Shown piece by piece: positions 1-10,790 of a stretch of DNA of 64,000 nucleotides. The position numbers and the translations under genes were made by a program. Origin of the DNA: Astragalus membranaceus (Eukaryota > Streptophyta > Magnoliopsida > Fabales > Fabaceae); assembly GCA_039519185.1 (NCBI GenBank), contig CM076846.1, forward strand, positions 127,104,182-127,168,181. The letters run 5' to 3'. The notes under the pieces are model-generated. The model was given only the letters and a program-made list of their open reading frames with translations, had not been told where the DNA came from and did not search any database. How positions within the stretch are numbered: position 1 is the stretch's first letter; every line of letters begins with the position of its first letter.

Positions 1-24
1 AACAATTAAATTATTTCTTTTTAG

Positions 25-829
25 GGAGTTCTTGTCATCAGAGGCAGTACGTGAAGACCAATCTTCTGCTCATATTCATGTGCATTTTCCAATGTGGTTT
101 AGTCAATATGTGTATTCCCTCCCGCCAAATCCTACCAACCAACACTTGAGGAACATATCAGACGGTCCTCGAAGATGTGTTAAATAATGGCACACATACT
201 TTGTCAATGGATACAAATTTCACACCAATGAATGGACACAGGGCAGAGAGACGGTCAATAGTGGAGTGTGCATGAAGGGGGTCACTGGAGGAGGTGAAGA
301 TGATTTTTATGGTGTGGTTCAACACATATATGAACTTCAGTACCCCCATCTAGATTTTAGTCCAAAGGTCGTGGTTTTTTATTGTAATTGGTTTGATCCG
401 TCTGCTCGAGGAACAAAGGTGAATCCAAAGTCAAATACAGTGGACATTAAAATGAATGGTAGATATCGACCGTATGATCCGTTCGTCATTGCACAAAATG
501 TGAGACAAGTCTATTATGTCCCTTATCCATCAATGCGGACTGATAGGTGTGGTTGGTGTGTCGCAATTAAAACAAAACCAAGAGGTCGCATTGATCAGAC
601 AAATGATGACACGGTGGAAGATATGCCATATCAAATGGAAGAGATGTCTAATGTAAATGAAGTGATTCAAGTTGAACCCATTGTTCGTTTATGTGATGAG
701 CCAAACACCGGCGGTGAAGTTGTTGATGACGAAGATGCTGATGGTGAAGATGCAACAGACCACATTGGTGTATCAAGAATTCACTCCTCCGATGATGATG
801 ATTTTGAGAATGAATGGGATTCAAATTAG
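25..829 (+). pseudogene. CACTA TNP2-like transposase, C-terminal exon with DUF4216, interrupted by a stop
   Basis: A splice acceptor (TTTTTAG) precedes position 25. The reading frame from there encodes the end of a TNP2-like transposase (HFPMWFSQYV region) followed by a DUF4216-type domain (NGYKFHT, YCNWFDP, YDPFVIAQNVRQVYYVPYP) and an acidic tail. The frame closes with TAG at 827-829. An in-frame TAA at 185-187 sits between the two regions, just before WHTYFVNGYKFHT, so the protein is broken. The upstream catalytic part lies outside the window. TNP2 proteins bind and cut the CACTA ends in the nucleus; this copy is presumably inactive. Confidence 0.8.
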
Positions 830-1389
830 TTATTTATGTTTCAATCAATTATATAAGGATGTAATTTATGTTTCAACAATTCTATTTTTAATGAAGGATG
901 TTATTTTTAATATTGAAGGATGTTATTTGTTTGAGAATGAATGGGATTCAAATTATTTATTTTAATGAGTTTTGTATATGTTTATGTTAACCTTGTTTAG
1001 TATATGGTGTTTGTTTGTTTAAATGTATATGTCTAGATACAGATATGGCATCTCATGATGACTCAGGATCCGATCATGACGGCGCATATGTTCCTCCTCC
1101 ACCTCCCGATGCCGCCAGCACTAGCAGACGGAAGACATCTACTCGCCTAGGGCGCCGTGTTCAGCCTACGCGTGTTGTTGTTACTACTGGCGGATATTTG
1201 CCACCACCTGTGTCTGAGGATGGTGCTAGTACTAGTACTACAGGGGGCCCATCGATTCCTGTTGGTACTGAGGGCTTATCCCCGACACATGTTGATGCGG
1301 ATGGGGTACGCACATTCATTGATGGGGCTGATGTGATTAGGGTTACACCTGATGGGCGTATCATATTGCAGATTGTTGGCGATTCGTAA

Positions 1390-1427
<38 letters not shown>

Positions 1428-2108
1428 TATTAATTTATTTTTGTTGCCATTTATATATAACTTATATTTGGTGTAACAAAATTCATCTTTTTTAATGCAG
1501 TTTTATTCCTTCGAAGGCTTCAGCTACCGCCATCACAAAAACAATCAAGGAGAATTTTACCAAGAGCTGGAAGAACTGGACGGAAGTTAGAAAAGATAAG
1601 GATGCAAATAAGAAGATGTTAAGATCATTTTTGGTAAGTTATTCTACGAAATAATTAATTTGGTGTATTATCTTATTGACTTGATTAATTAATTATTGCC
1701 TTATAATTAACAACATTATTGTAAATTTCTTAAATAGGAAAAATGTACATGGTATCCAGGGGAGCAAGCCGCAGTTGAGAGAGTGTTCCATAAGAGATGT
1801 TCTCATCGCTATTCTGAATTGATGCGGAGGGCGCGCAATACGGGTACGAAGCCATCTTATATAGGAGACTCAACTTGGGCTGAGTTTAATGAGTATTGGG
1901 AGACAGATCAAGCATTTAAGAATTATTGTGAGAAAGCCAAAAAGAACCGTGCTTCTGAAAAAGGTGGCTGCACACACACGGGGGGGAGTGTTAATACTGC
2001 AACGCATTACATGCATTTGGTAAATTTATTACTTTATTACTTGATTAATTAATTAATTAATTATTTATAATAATTAACTAGTCATTTTCAATATGTGTAT
2101 TTAATTAA

Positions 2109-3314
2109 GGCTAAATAGCACTTTTGGTCCTTTATCTTTGCTACAGATTTCACTTTGGTCCTTTATCTTTTTTTTGGTCCGTTTTGGTCCCTCATGTTTC
2201 GTTTTTGTTTCATTTTGGTCCCTGCCGTCAGTTTTGACTAACGGACGCCACGCTGGCAGTTAACTGCTGACGTGGCGTCCTTTATTAATTAAGTTTTTTA
2301 AATTATAAGAACTAATAACAAATAAACAAATAAACTAATAACATTAAATCAATTAAATCCTCTACTTCATCTTTCTTCATTTCGATTTCATCTCAGACCC
2401 AGATCCAACATTTATTTTCTTGCATTTATTTTCATTTTGCTCTGGGTTCTTGCAGAAATGTTCTTGCAATCGTTGAATCAACACTACAGAAATGTTCTTG
2501 CATTTATTTTCATTTTGCTCTAGGTTCTTTTTCTTCAACATTTTTTTTTTCGGTTCTGAGATGAAGAAAAACGAATCTGAGATGAAGAAAAACGTTAAAT
2601 GTTCTCATCGTTCTTCTTCTTCTTCCATATCTGGTTCGTTCTTAGAAGCATCAAAACTGGGTTTCTTTTTTAGATCTGGGTTCCTGGGTTTCGTTCCTGA
2701 TGGTTGCCATTGGCGATTCGTTTTGTTTTTCGTTTATTTTCGTTCCTGGGTTTCTGTTTTTCAGAACTGGGTTTCTTTTTTAGATCAACAATAGTTTCGT
2801 TTCGTTTCGTTTCGTTTATTTTCGTTCCTGTTTCGTTTCTTCTGGGTCTGTTTCGATTTTCGATTCTTTGATGTTCCTCAATCAACAATAGAAGAGGAAG
2901 AGGAAGAGGAAGAGGAAGAGGAATTTTATAATTTCTGGTTGTCATAGTGAAGAAGGTGAAGCCGTGGGGGAAGAAGAAGATTTAGTGAAGAAGAAGTTTG
3001 TTGATTGAAGACAATGTATTTTTGTCAATTTCATTTTTAGTTTTTGTTGATTTATGTTTTCTGTTTTTATCAATTAAAAAAGTTGTTAAATGCTTATCTG
3101 TAATTTATAAAAAGTTAAATGCCACGTCAATTAATGAATTTGAGACACCACGTCAGCAGTTAACTGCCAGCGTGGCGTCTGTTAGTCAAAACTAACGTGA
3201 AGGACCAAAATGAAACAAAAACGAAACATGAGGGACCAAAACGGACCAAAAAAAAGATAAAGGACCAAAGTGAAATCTGGAGCAAAGATAAAAGACCAAA
3301 AGTGCTATTTAGCC
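2109..3314. mobile_element. Mutator-type non-autonomous element in a CACTA intron
   Basis: Starts GGCTAAATAGCACTTTTGG and ends with the exact inverse, GTGCTATTTAGCC. The inverted repeats run for about 170 bp per side with few mismatches. The flanks TTTAATTAA (2100-2108) and TTTAATATA (3315-3323) match at 7 of 9 positions, fitting a 9-bp Mutator-like duplication later disturbed by the adjoining AT repeat. No transposase is encoded; the interior is low-complexity TTC/GTTTC-rich sequence. It lies in intron 3 of the Ptta-like gene, so it need not have broken that gene by itself. Confidence 0.75.

Positions 3315-3317
<3 letters not shown>

Positions 3318-3391
<74 letters not shown>
3318..3391. repeat. 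(AT)n microsatellite
   Basis: About 70 bp of nearly uninterrupted AT dinucleotides directly follow the Mutator-type element and end a few bases before the exon-4 splice acceptor. A shorter AT run lies at 1391-1424 after exon 1. Confidence 0.95.
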
Positions 3392-3397
<6 letters not shown>

Positions 3398-4411
3398 TAT
3401 ATAGGTGGAGAGGGAACAAAGGCTAATCACTTTGCCTGAGTTGCATTGCCACATGCATATGGTGGAGGAGACTGGTGAGTACGTTACAGATCGGGCGAGG
3501 CGTATTCAGGTAAAACTACTTTTACAATTATATATTAATTAATGTTTATTATTTATATTAATAATTAGTTATTTATTTGTTGGGTTATTTTTTCAGGAGA
3601 TCTTCGAGGGTGGGATGGCTGAGTACCATCAGTCACAATAGAGCAGTGGGGCAGTTGTCGATCCAGTGGAGGAGGCTAGAGTAGCTCGTGATGTTTGGGA
3701 GAGAGCAGTTGGTCCCCAAAAGACTAATCGTCTGGTAGGATCAGGTGGTATTGGACCGGCTCCTTTTCGAACAGGCATTATTCCGAGTCTATCCGATTCA
3801 CATTCTGGATCCTCGACTGGTCGCAATTATGTTCCCAATGCTGGTGAGTTGAATGATGTTAGGCAATTGACGCACCAACTGAGCGAGGCTCAGCGTCAGA
3901 TTGTCGAGCGGCAGGAGCAAAGTGATCGGGAAATGTAGGCGCTTCAGGATCAAAGTGATCGGGAAATCCAGGCGCTTCGGGATCGAAGTGATCGGGAAAT
4001 GCAGGCGCTTCGGGAGCAGGCTAGGGTAGCTGAGGAGCGCATGGAGGAGCGCTTTAAGTTATTGCAGGATCAGATGATGTCTCAGCACTCGAGGCCCTCC
4101 TCATCAGCATCCTACCCGCCGCCGCCACAGCAGCATTACTACCAGCAGCAGTATGCACCCCAGTATCCCCAGTCGTATGCACCCCAATATCCCCCGCAGT
4201 ATGCACCGCAGTATGCGCCATTCCAGCCATACTAGCAGCAGCAGCATCAGTCACCCCGCCAGCCATACCAGCAGCCCCAACATCAGTCACCCCTGATCCA
4301 GCCAAACCAGCAGTACCCCCAGCAACGGTCACCCCCGCTGGACATTGATCTTAATGTCCAAATGTCATCGCTTAGTGTTTTACTTCAAGATGATGATACA
4401 TATTATAATAA

Positions 4412-5466
4412 GGCTTAAAGGTACTTTTAGTCCCTGCAAATGTCACAATAATCCAGTTTAGTCCCTGCAATTCCAAAACTTTTAAAACAGACCCTGCAAT
4501 TACTAAACGTTACTACTTTTAGTCCCTGCTGTTAGTTTAGGCTTAACACTGTTAACTTTTGATGATGTGGCACACCCCCCACCCCCCCACCCCCCCCCCC
4601 CACCCCCCCCCACCCCACCCCCCCACCCCCCCCACCCCACCCCCCTCTCCTCCCTCTCCTCCCCTCCTCCCCTTCGCCTCTCCGCCCCCTCCTCCCCTTC
4701 GTCCCCCCTCCCCTTCGCCCCCTCCTCCCCTTCGCCCCTCCTCCCCTTCGCCTCTCCTCCCCTCCTCCCCTTCGCCTCTCCGTTTCTATCCCCTTTCTTC
4801 TTCAAACTTCATCCACGATTTCATCCCCTTTCTTCTTCAAAATTCATCATCGTCACTGGAGTTCATGTGTTTGCTGTTTCGTTTTCATTTTAGTTGGGTT
4901 CGTTTTTGTTTTTAGTTGTTGATTCGTTTTTAGATCTGCAAATCCGTTTTAGATTTATAAGCAGCGATTTCATTCCCAAATCAGTTTTAGATTTCTAAGC
5001 AGTGATTTCGTTCCCAAAACCGTCTTCTGCAAATTCACTTTCGTTTTTGGTTGCTGATTCGTTTTCGTTCCCAAACCCAGAAATCACCGCCGCACAACTC
5101 TGAGGGATTTCGTTCCCAAACCCATAAATCACAAACCCACAAAGGACAACTCCGAGGAGGGGGCGAAGGGGAGGGGGGACGAAGGGGAGGAGGGGGCGGA
5201 GAGGCGAAGGGGAGGAGGGGAGGAGAGGGAGGAGAGGGGGGTGGGGTGGGGGGGGTGGGGGGGTGGGGTGGGGGGGGTGGGGGGGGGGGTGGGGGGTGGG
5301 GGGTGTGCCACATCATCAAAAGTTAACAGTGTTAAGCCTAAACTAACAGCAGGGACTAAAAGTAGTAACGTTTAGTAATTGCAGGGTCTGTTTTAAAAGT
5401 TTTGGAATTGCAGGGACTAAACTGGATTATTGTGACATTTGCAGGGACTAAAAGTACCTTTAAGCC
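4412..5466. mobile_element. Mutator-type foldback element with ~315-bp inverted repeats and C/G runs
   Basis: Starts GGCTTAAAGGTACTTTTAG and ends with its inverse CCTTTAAGCC. A perfect 9-bp target duplication, TTATAATAA, lies at 4403-4411 and 5467-5475. The two arms pair for about 315 bp (4412-4725 with 5154-5466) and include nearly pure C (4567-4645) and G (5215-5305) tracts. The middle is TTC-rich and has no transposase. Long arms, GGC ends and the 9-bp duplication fit a non-autonomous Mutator-like element. It interrupts the last codons of the CACTA Ptta-like gene. Long open frames across the C/G tracts are composition artefacts. Confidence 0.88.
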
Positions 5467-5509
5467 TTATAATAATGTTGATGAGATTGACCGGCAGGCA
5501 CCCCAGTAG

Positions 5510-5752
5510 CTTTAGATTATTTTATTTTTTTGTATGGATATTTTATTAATTGTATGGATATTTTTTTGGTGATAATATTTTACTGCTTTTCCCAATTTTT
5601 ATTTTTTTAAATTATAAATTAATTAGTTATTGGATTTTATTTTTTTATCAATAATTAAAAAAATTAATAAAATAATATTTTTTTTAATTAAATCGTTTTT
5701 TTTTAAAAAATAATATTTATATTTTAAAAATAATAATTTTTTTTAATAAAAA
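5510..5752. other. AT-rich 3' flank of the CACTA gene
   Basis: Nearly pure A/T sequence between the end of the Ptta-like gene and the subterminal repeats. No gene or structured site was seen. Confidence 0.6.
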
Positions 5753-6153
5753 AGGGTACTTTGCGGCGGATATTTGGACTTTGCGGCGGAATTTTAAATA
5801 AAACGTGTTTTTAAAAAAAATTATATTTATTTTTTTTAAATAAAATGGGTACTTTGCGGCGGATAACGAGTACTTTGCGGTGGATACTTTGCGGCGGATA
5901 TTGGGAACTTTCCGGCGGATATTTTGCGGTAAAAATTTGTCCCTTTTCCGGCGGATTATCCGCCGCAAAGTTCCGGCGGAATTTGCGGCCCTACAAAATC
6001 CGCCGCAAACGTGCAGCGGATAATCCGCCGCAAAGCGTTTGCTTCGAGCTGGCTACCGGCGGCAAAATTCCACCGCAAAGTCCAAATATCCGCCGCAAAT
6101 TTGGCTTTTGCGGCGGATTTTGCCCGCCGCAAAGTCCAATTTTTCTTGTAGTG
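5753..6153. repeat. CACTA subterminal repeat cluster (GCGGCGGATA motif) and right terminus
   Basis: At least a dozen copies of TTTGCGGCGG/GCGGATA occur, first in one orientation (5758-5925) and then mostly inverted as TCCGCCGCAAA (5955-6140), ending in CTTGTAGTG. Such clusters are the transposase-binding regions in the CACTA superfamily; the exact binding motif here is inferred. Confidence 0.8.
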
Positions 6154-6679
6154 AGATGTATTGCTACCTCACTTGGCTACTTACATGTGGGGAAAGTTGG
6201 CCATTAGTTCGCAATGAGTCAATGACCTGATAGATGAGCTAGACACACATCATGATCTATACTCACAGATGATTGGAAACGACCTTCAAACTGCTAGGGA
6301 TTCATTAGTTGTTACTCATATGGGGGCTCAATTGTTTGAGAAGTGGATGACGATGCCCGATATAGGGCACGTTATAGCAACCAGATATAACATAGCTTTG
6401 GTTGCGTTATCATCATCAGAAGGTGGGTCATGGACACTTTTACCTTTGAGAGGCAACAATGTGGCTAGTCAGAGCATATTCATCGGTCTCAGTTGGGTGC
6501 GGGTTAACTTGAACTGTACTAGTCCATTACCTCCTATTCATCAATCTTGGTCTCAGTATGCTTCACCAGGCGCTAGATCGTGGTTATATCCATATGTTGG
6601 ACGTCTCCAACTATGGTCTGTTGTAGCTCCATGCCCTAGTGCACAAACCGGCCCAATTGACATTGTAGACATTACCTGA
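6154..6679 (+). pseudogene. OTU-like cysteine protease domain relic
   Basis: Starting exactly at the CACTA border, the sequence encodes RCIATSLGYLHVGKVG and, after frame breaks near 6205-6245, DLYSQMIGNDLQTARDSLVV..., ending ...GPIDIVDIT and TGA at about 6677-6679. The order (C-A motif, LVRNE, WMTMPDIGHVIA, a weakened WVRVNL histidine region, PPIHQSWSQYASPGARSW) resembles plant OTU-like proteases often associated with Mutator-type elements. The catalytic-cysteine side would lie left of the CACTA insertion, outside the window. With frameshifts and the N-terminus separated, it is a pseudogene. The family call is by eye. Confidence 0.5.
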
Positions 6680-6770
6680 TTTTATAATTATATATGTTTT
6701 GATATTATTATAGTATAATTATATATCTTGATTTTACACAAATAGAAAATAAAATTTAAAAAAAAAACCT

Positions 6771-7035
6771 ATTCTGGTTTATGCCTAAAAGATAAATCCG
6801 GAAGTATAATATTAGCTATTTCCGAAAATATCTAAAGGGCATAAATCCGGAATGATAAAATGTATTCCGGATTTATGCTTTAAAGATAATTCCGAAAGTA
6901 TAATATTAGTTATTTCCGAAAATATCTAAAGGACATAAATTCGGAATGATAAAACGTATTCTGGATTTATGCTTTAAAGATAATTCCGGAAAATTTATGT
7001 ATTCGGGATTTATGCTTTAAAGATAATTCCGGAAA
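6771..7035. repeat. Tandem repeat, ~94-bp unit
   Basis: Two full copies and one partial copy of a unit starting ATTCYGGATTTATGC and containing TCCGGAA, TATTTCCGAAAATATC and GGCATAAATCCGGAATG. It follows the OTU-like relic and has no coding potential. Confidence 0.8.
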
Positions 7036-7797
7036 ATTCAAAATAAAAGGTTCTAGATTTATGTATGCACGATATTTCCGGGATGTTTGTTTGGCTTTTT
7101 ATGTGAATCAAGGGTAAAATTGGAAGTTTGTGTAATTTGGGGGGTATAGGGTCCAAGGGGGGTATGAAATTTAAAAGCTTTGCATTTATTGCAGGATACA
7201 ATATCCAATGCAGGCTTTAATTGTGCCACTTCGTTTCTGATGCATCTATAGCTAATTATATTGGTAATTTCAATTGTAGAATTATTGTGTTTGAATTAGC
7301 ACATGTTTCCAAAAACATTGAAATTTGTAGTTGTCGCGGTTTAATGTGGGACCTATTTTCAAGGCATTTATGTTACTCAGTAACTGTTATTTATGGTACT
7401 CGGTAACTGTTGATTAAGTAAAGTTGATTAACTGTTATTTATGCGGGGGGAAAGTCCGTCAAAATAGAGTGTATTTAAGGCATTTCAAATTTGGCACCAG
7501 TAATTGTCTGCCACAACAGCATTAATTGCAGAACTATCCACTTCCCATTGCAAACATTAATTCAAGTCATTTCACTACCTATCAACTTTTAATTGCAACT
7601 GTTCCACTTCTTTGAATATTTTGAAGCCATTATTTATGGAATTTGAATTTCTTTTGGGATATTACATATCACTAATGATTCAACAATTGTGGTATATGTA
7701 TTGGAAAACGAAGAGGTTGTGGCTACCGTGTAAAACATAATTGAGACAAAATCAATAAATAAGTTTGTTTTAAAACTTTACAATACATTCCTATGTC
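7036..7797. other. Intergenic sequence, no gene seen
   Basis: AT-rich sequence without a convincing exon, RNA gene or element border. A short repeated phrase, TACTCRGTAACTGTT, occurs twice near 7375-7410. Confidence 0.5.
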
Positions 7798-7814
7798 AAT
7801 CTTCTCAGCCCCCA

Positions 7815-8004
7815 AACCCAGAGGGTGTGGTTGAGCGGTTGGGGCTCATCCTTCCTTAATTAAGTGTCGAGAGTTCGATCCTCGCATTTGGTATGGAGCA
7901 GCTTTAAATCCCTAGTCCAGCTGTCCCACTCTTTGAGGTGTCTTCAATCCAGCGAGGGGATTAGTCACTGCGTTCGGCGGTGGATACTCTGTTTATACCC
8001 AAAA
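7815..8004 (+). mobile_element. tRNA-derived SINE with 17-bp target duplication
   Basis: A 190-bp body is flanked by a perfect 17-bp direct repeat AATCTTCTCAGCCCCCA (7798-7814 and 8005-8021). Its head carries RNA polymerase III promoter boxes: an A-box-like TGGTTGAGCGGTTGG near 7828-7842 and a B-box-like GAGTTCGATCC at 7871-7881. It ends in a short A-run. Not a working tRNA gene, since the body does not fold as a full cloverleaf and continues into an unrelated tail. Confidence 0.88.
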
Positions 8005-8021
8005 AATCTTCTCAGCCCCCA

Positions 8022-8920
8022 CCCTTTGACATTCTAGGACCTAATAGTCTATTGTGGGAGTCATTTGATCTTCTTTTGAGAATATGGGCACTTCCTCTTT
8101 TTCTAAGTTTGGGCTCCATTCACTGATTTTGAATTTGAAAGTAGATAAGTAGGCCTTAGAGAATGTGCATCATCTAGATCAAGAAAATCAATTGAAGCCA
8201 ACACACACACAACAACTTAGGAAGAGGCTACAACTGCAGTAATCAAACTATAGGGATATTGTATCAAAAAAAGTATAAAGGGATAAAAGTTTATGAGTCA
8301 ACAATCGCGGCCCATAAGATAATCAGAGGTCCAATTCAACCTCCAAAAAGTGTCTATAGTAAACAAAACAATAAACAAACAATGAAAGGTCATGCCTTCA
8401 AATCTCCTATTAACTTCTGCAACAATTTATGGGAAACTGAATGAACAAAAACAAAGCATGGTAACTTCAGAAATAAGTTTCACTTTTTATGAAAAAGAAA
8501 CAATACACCACATCAAGTATGACCTCCACAATGGGTCATGCACATAACAAAAATTAAGAACAACCTTCTCTATTTCATGGATTAAAGCTGAACTACAGGT
8601 CATTTCTGTAAAAGTAACAAACAAAAATTATAGCTTGCAAATAAATATAACCAATATTGCTTAGATCACAAAATTCATTACTGTTTATGCAATTTCAACT
8701 TATCGGCTCTTTCTATTTCTTCGAGTACGTAATATAATGTTTATTCAAGGTTCTATAAATAGTATGCACATTTTCCATTTAAGATGCAGTAGTAATATAT
8801 GCTTTTGATCAGAATTTTAAGGAAACACAAGAAATGAACATGTAGAAAAATAGAAATCTATAACAACTAATAAAGAACTCACCAACAAAAACTAATAAGA
8901 AAAGAAAACAGTAGTTTACC
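8022..8920. other. Intergenic sequence, no gene seen
   Basis: AT-rich sequence with short unsupported open frames and no element border. It may include intron remnants of the minus-strand exon that follows. Confidence 0.4.
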
Positions 8921-9016
8921 TCTTCTCGAGACTTAAGGTCTTTCTTAGAGTATACAATATCCCAATCAATGTGATATTCCTTAGCTACTTCTTTCAACAC
9001 TTTCAACTTCACTTAA
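8921..9016 (-). pseudogene. Isolated exon resembling IST1-like (Vps4 regulator) proteins
   Basis: On the minus strand this reads KLKVLKEVAKEYHIDWD...LKSREE and is followed by a GT donor (GTAAAC) at 8920. The pattern resembles the helical segment of plant IST1-like proteins, which act with ESCRT-III and Vps4 on endosomes. No neighbouring exons were found, so it is either a stray fragment or a mobile-element capture. The family assignment is tentative. Confidence 0.3.
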
Positions 9017-9267
9017 TGAAGACGTGAGCATACCAAGATTACAATTTTATAAGGCCTCTTTCATGAAGGTCCTGTTAAATAATCATTAGGAGAAACAAAT
9101 GCATGATCTCATTACTTGAGAAAATATCTGAAAGAGGTAAAAATGGCAAAAAGAACCCACTTTCTACATCCCTAGGTTTGATTGATCTCCTATTCTCGTC
9201 TGAGTCTAACGTTGAAGGGAAATTTTGGGAGCTCTATGTGAAGAACTATTCTGAATATGGAACAATA

Positions 9268-9490
9268 TCGGGGGCGGAGAAAAGTTTGGGGGACGAGACC
9301 TACCATACCCCTTAGGGGTTAGAGGCAGGGAGAAAAATTTCCCATAATGGGAATCAGGAGCGGAGACAAGGAAAAATTTGTGGGACGGGGATAAGGACCA
9401 TGCCCCGCGAGGACAGGGCGGGGGGAGTAAAACTCCATATGACAGAGATTGAGAGCAGGGACGGGGAGCGGGGGAGTGCTCCCCGCCCTT
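9268..9490. mobile_element. Decayed G-rich hAT-type MITE remnant
   Basis: The stretch shares the GGGACGGGGAGCGGGGGAGT and CTCCCCGCCC phrases of the better-preserved element at 24748-25335 but lacks clear terminal repeats. Probably an old, truncated copy of the same family. Confidence 0.5.
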
Positions 9491-10034
9491 AATATATGTG
9501 AAACAATTTTTTGCCGTATGTGACAACCCATTGTTAGCTATATCAACTGTTATTTATTTTATACAGTTGTATATTATATAAAAATAAAACAAGCAACAAT
9601 TATATATTTTTGTAGTCTTTTGAAATATTTTTATTCTTTTACTTTGCTATAATGTTAACTAATTTTGGTATATGTAGATGTCAATTGGAGAGATAGCTGG
9701 AAATCAAAAGATAGATGGGAAAACACATTCTCTTACAAGGTTTCATCTACATGTATTTGGGTTCATTTTGTTCTACCACATTGTTCTTTAATGTTTCATC
9801 CATTATTTTTAATACATCTAACATAGTTTTGAATATTATTCATCTTCTCATTTACGATAAATTAATGTATCAGTCATGTAACACAGTTCCCTCTTACATT
9901 GTTGTGTAATTCTCCTATAGTTTTTTGCTGATGAATCAGGTTGTATACAATTTTCAGAAAGTATCAAAATACAATTTTTTTGGCAAGTATCGTACAATTT
10001 TCTGAAAAAAGAATAATTGTATTGTCTACAATTT

Positions 10035-10065
10035 TTCCCCCGTTCATTGCACGGGCGATGGTCTA
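10035..10065 (+). other. Helitron-like 3' terminus (candidate)
   Basis: An imperfect hairpin, CCCGTTCATTGCACGGG, is followed about 9 bp later by CTAG and then T, the layout of a Helitron 3' end inserted at an A/T site. The 5' end was not located, so the extent leftward (9530-10034, AT-rich, no gene seen) is unknown. Confidence 0.3.
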
Positions 10066-10790
10066 GTTTCATTAATAATCAAACTAGAAATACATGTGGG
10101 AACATCAAAGTAATCCCGAGGACTAGCTGGCAATAAGGTCACCCCCGCATGAGAATGGGCAACCTTATTAGCATTCCTCTTAGAAAACTCGACATGAGAG
10201 TTGAAACTAAAAGACGAAAAAACGTCCTTACAAACTTTAGTTTACCAAACTCATAAATTGTAGCATGATTGGAATTGAAGGCGTCAACACCACACTTGGC
10301 ATCTAACTCAAAGATCACATCATTGTAGCCCTACTCACGGTCCCAATGAATAGCCAGATACAAACCCATTGTTTCCCCTAGAAGCACATCCATGAGAGGA
10401 GAGAACCAATGAGTTCTAGCACTAATTAAATTGCCACCATCGTTCCGGAGACACATACCAATGCTTACTTTACTCTCAACAGAAGAGAATGAGGCATCCA
10501 TGTTGCATTTCACCCATCCCGTAGACGACTTCTTCCACGGGACGTCAGCTTGCGCCGAAGCTGAATGAAGCACTCCACCAGAAAAATTAGCGCCCATGGA
10601 TCGGGCCTCAGGCTGCTCATTAAAGAACTTGCTACTAGTCCAAACAATTATCGATCCATCTGCATGTTTGTTCTCCCAAACACGGTGGGTGAAATGCTTG
10701 AGCTCATGCCTCAAACAAGTCTTGTGAGAATTGTATCCACTAGTCGGTTCAATCGGTTGAGCTACGAACCAACCAGTTTGACGGTAGTTC
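10066..10790 (-). pseudogene. LINE 3' fragment: RNase H domain of ORF2
   Basis: Reading leftward on the minus strand: a linker, then WVKCNMDASF, IGMCLRNDGG, LLGETMGLYLAIHWD and, after a stop, VIFELDAKCGVDAFN and ending near SLIINE. These are the D, E and D motifs of the RNase H domain at the end of plant L1 ORF2, and resemble the same domain in the LINE at 15859-23810. Only the 3' part remains. Confidence 0.7.

Larger units (their letters stand above)
1045..5509 (+). pseudogene. Ptta/En/Spm-type plant transposase (second CACTA gene), five exons, broken by three TAG codons and an insertion
   Basis: Exons are 1045-1385, 1502-1633 (first base 1501 completes a split serine codon), 1738-2019, 3405-3509 and 3597-5509, all with GT-AG borders and matching phases. 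Order of regions: acidic, proline-rich N-terminus; basic helical core (KENFTKSWKNWTEVRKDKD; CTWYPGEQAAVERVFHKRCSHRYSELMRRARN across two exons, a Transposase_24-like pattern); a segment with repeated SDRE-ALR units; a Q/P/Y-rich tail. In-frame TAG codons lie at 3639, 3936 and 4233. A Mutator-type element (4412-5466) splits the last codons; without it and one duplication copy the frame continues about ten codons to TAG at 5507-5509. An upstream in-frame ATG at 1021-1050 is a matter of choice; 1045 (MASHDDSGSD) looks most natural. It lies downstream of the transposase tail in the same element. Confidence 0.75.
1..6153 (+). mobile_element. CACTA (En/Spm) transposon, right-hand part
   Basis: The element enters from the left edge and ends at 6153. 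Its right terminus reads CTTGTAGTG, the inverse of a CACTACAAG start, and the next bases (AGA, 6154-6156) would be the 3-bp target duplication, whose partner lies outside the window. The last 400 bp hold many copies of a TTTGCGGCGG-type motif in both orientations, the subterminal repeats expected of CACTA elements. Two genes in the same direction, a TNP2-like transposase tail and a Ptta/En/Spm protein, fit an autonomous-type ancestor, but both carry stop codons, so this copy is dead. Two Mutator-type elements are nested in it. Confidence 0.88.

Noticed and set aside
4559..5319. Proline- or glycine-rich open frames on both strands
   Set aside because: They lie wholly in the C/G-run arms of the Mutator-type element and mirror each other across the inverted repeat.
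7815..8004. A tRNA gene
   Set aside because: Only the A and B boxes are tRNA-like; the flanking duplication and tail show a SINE.
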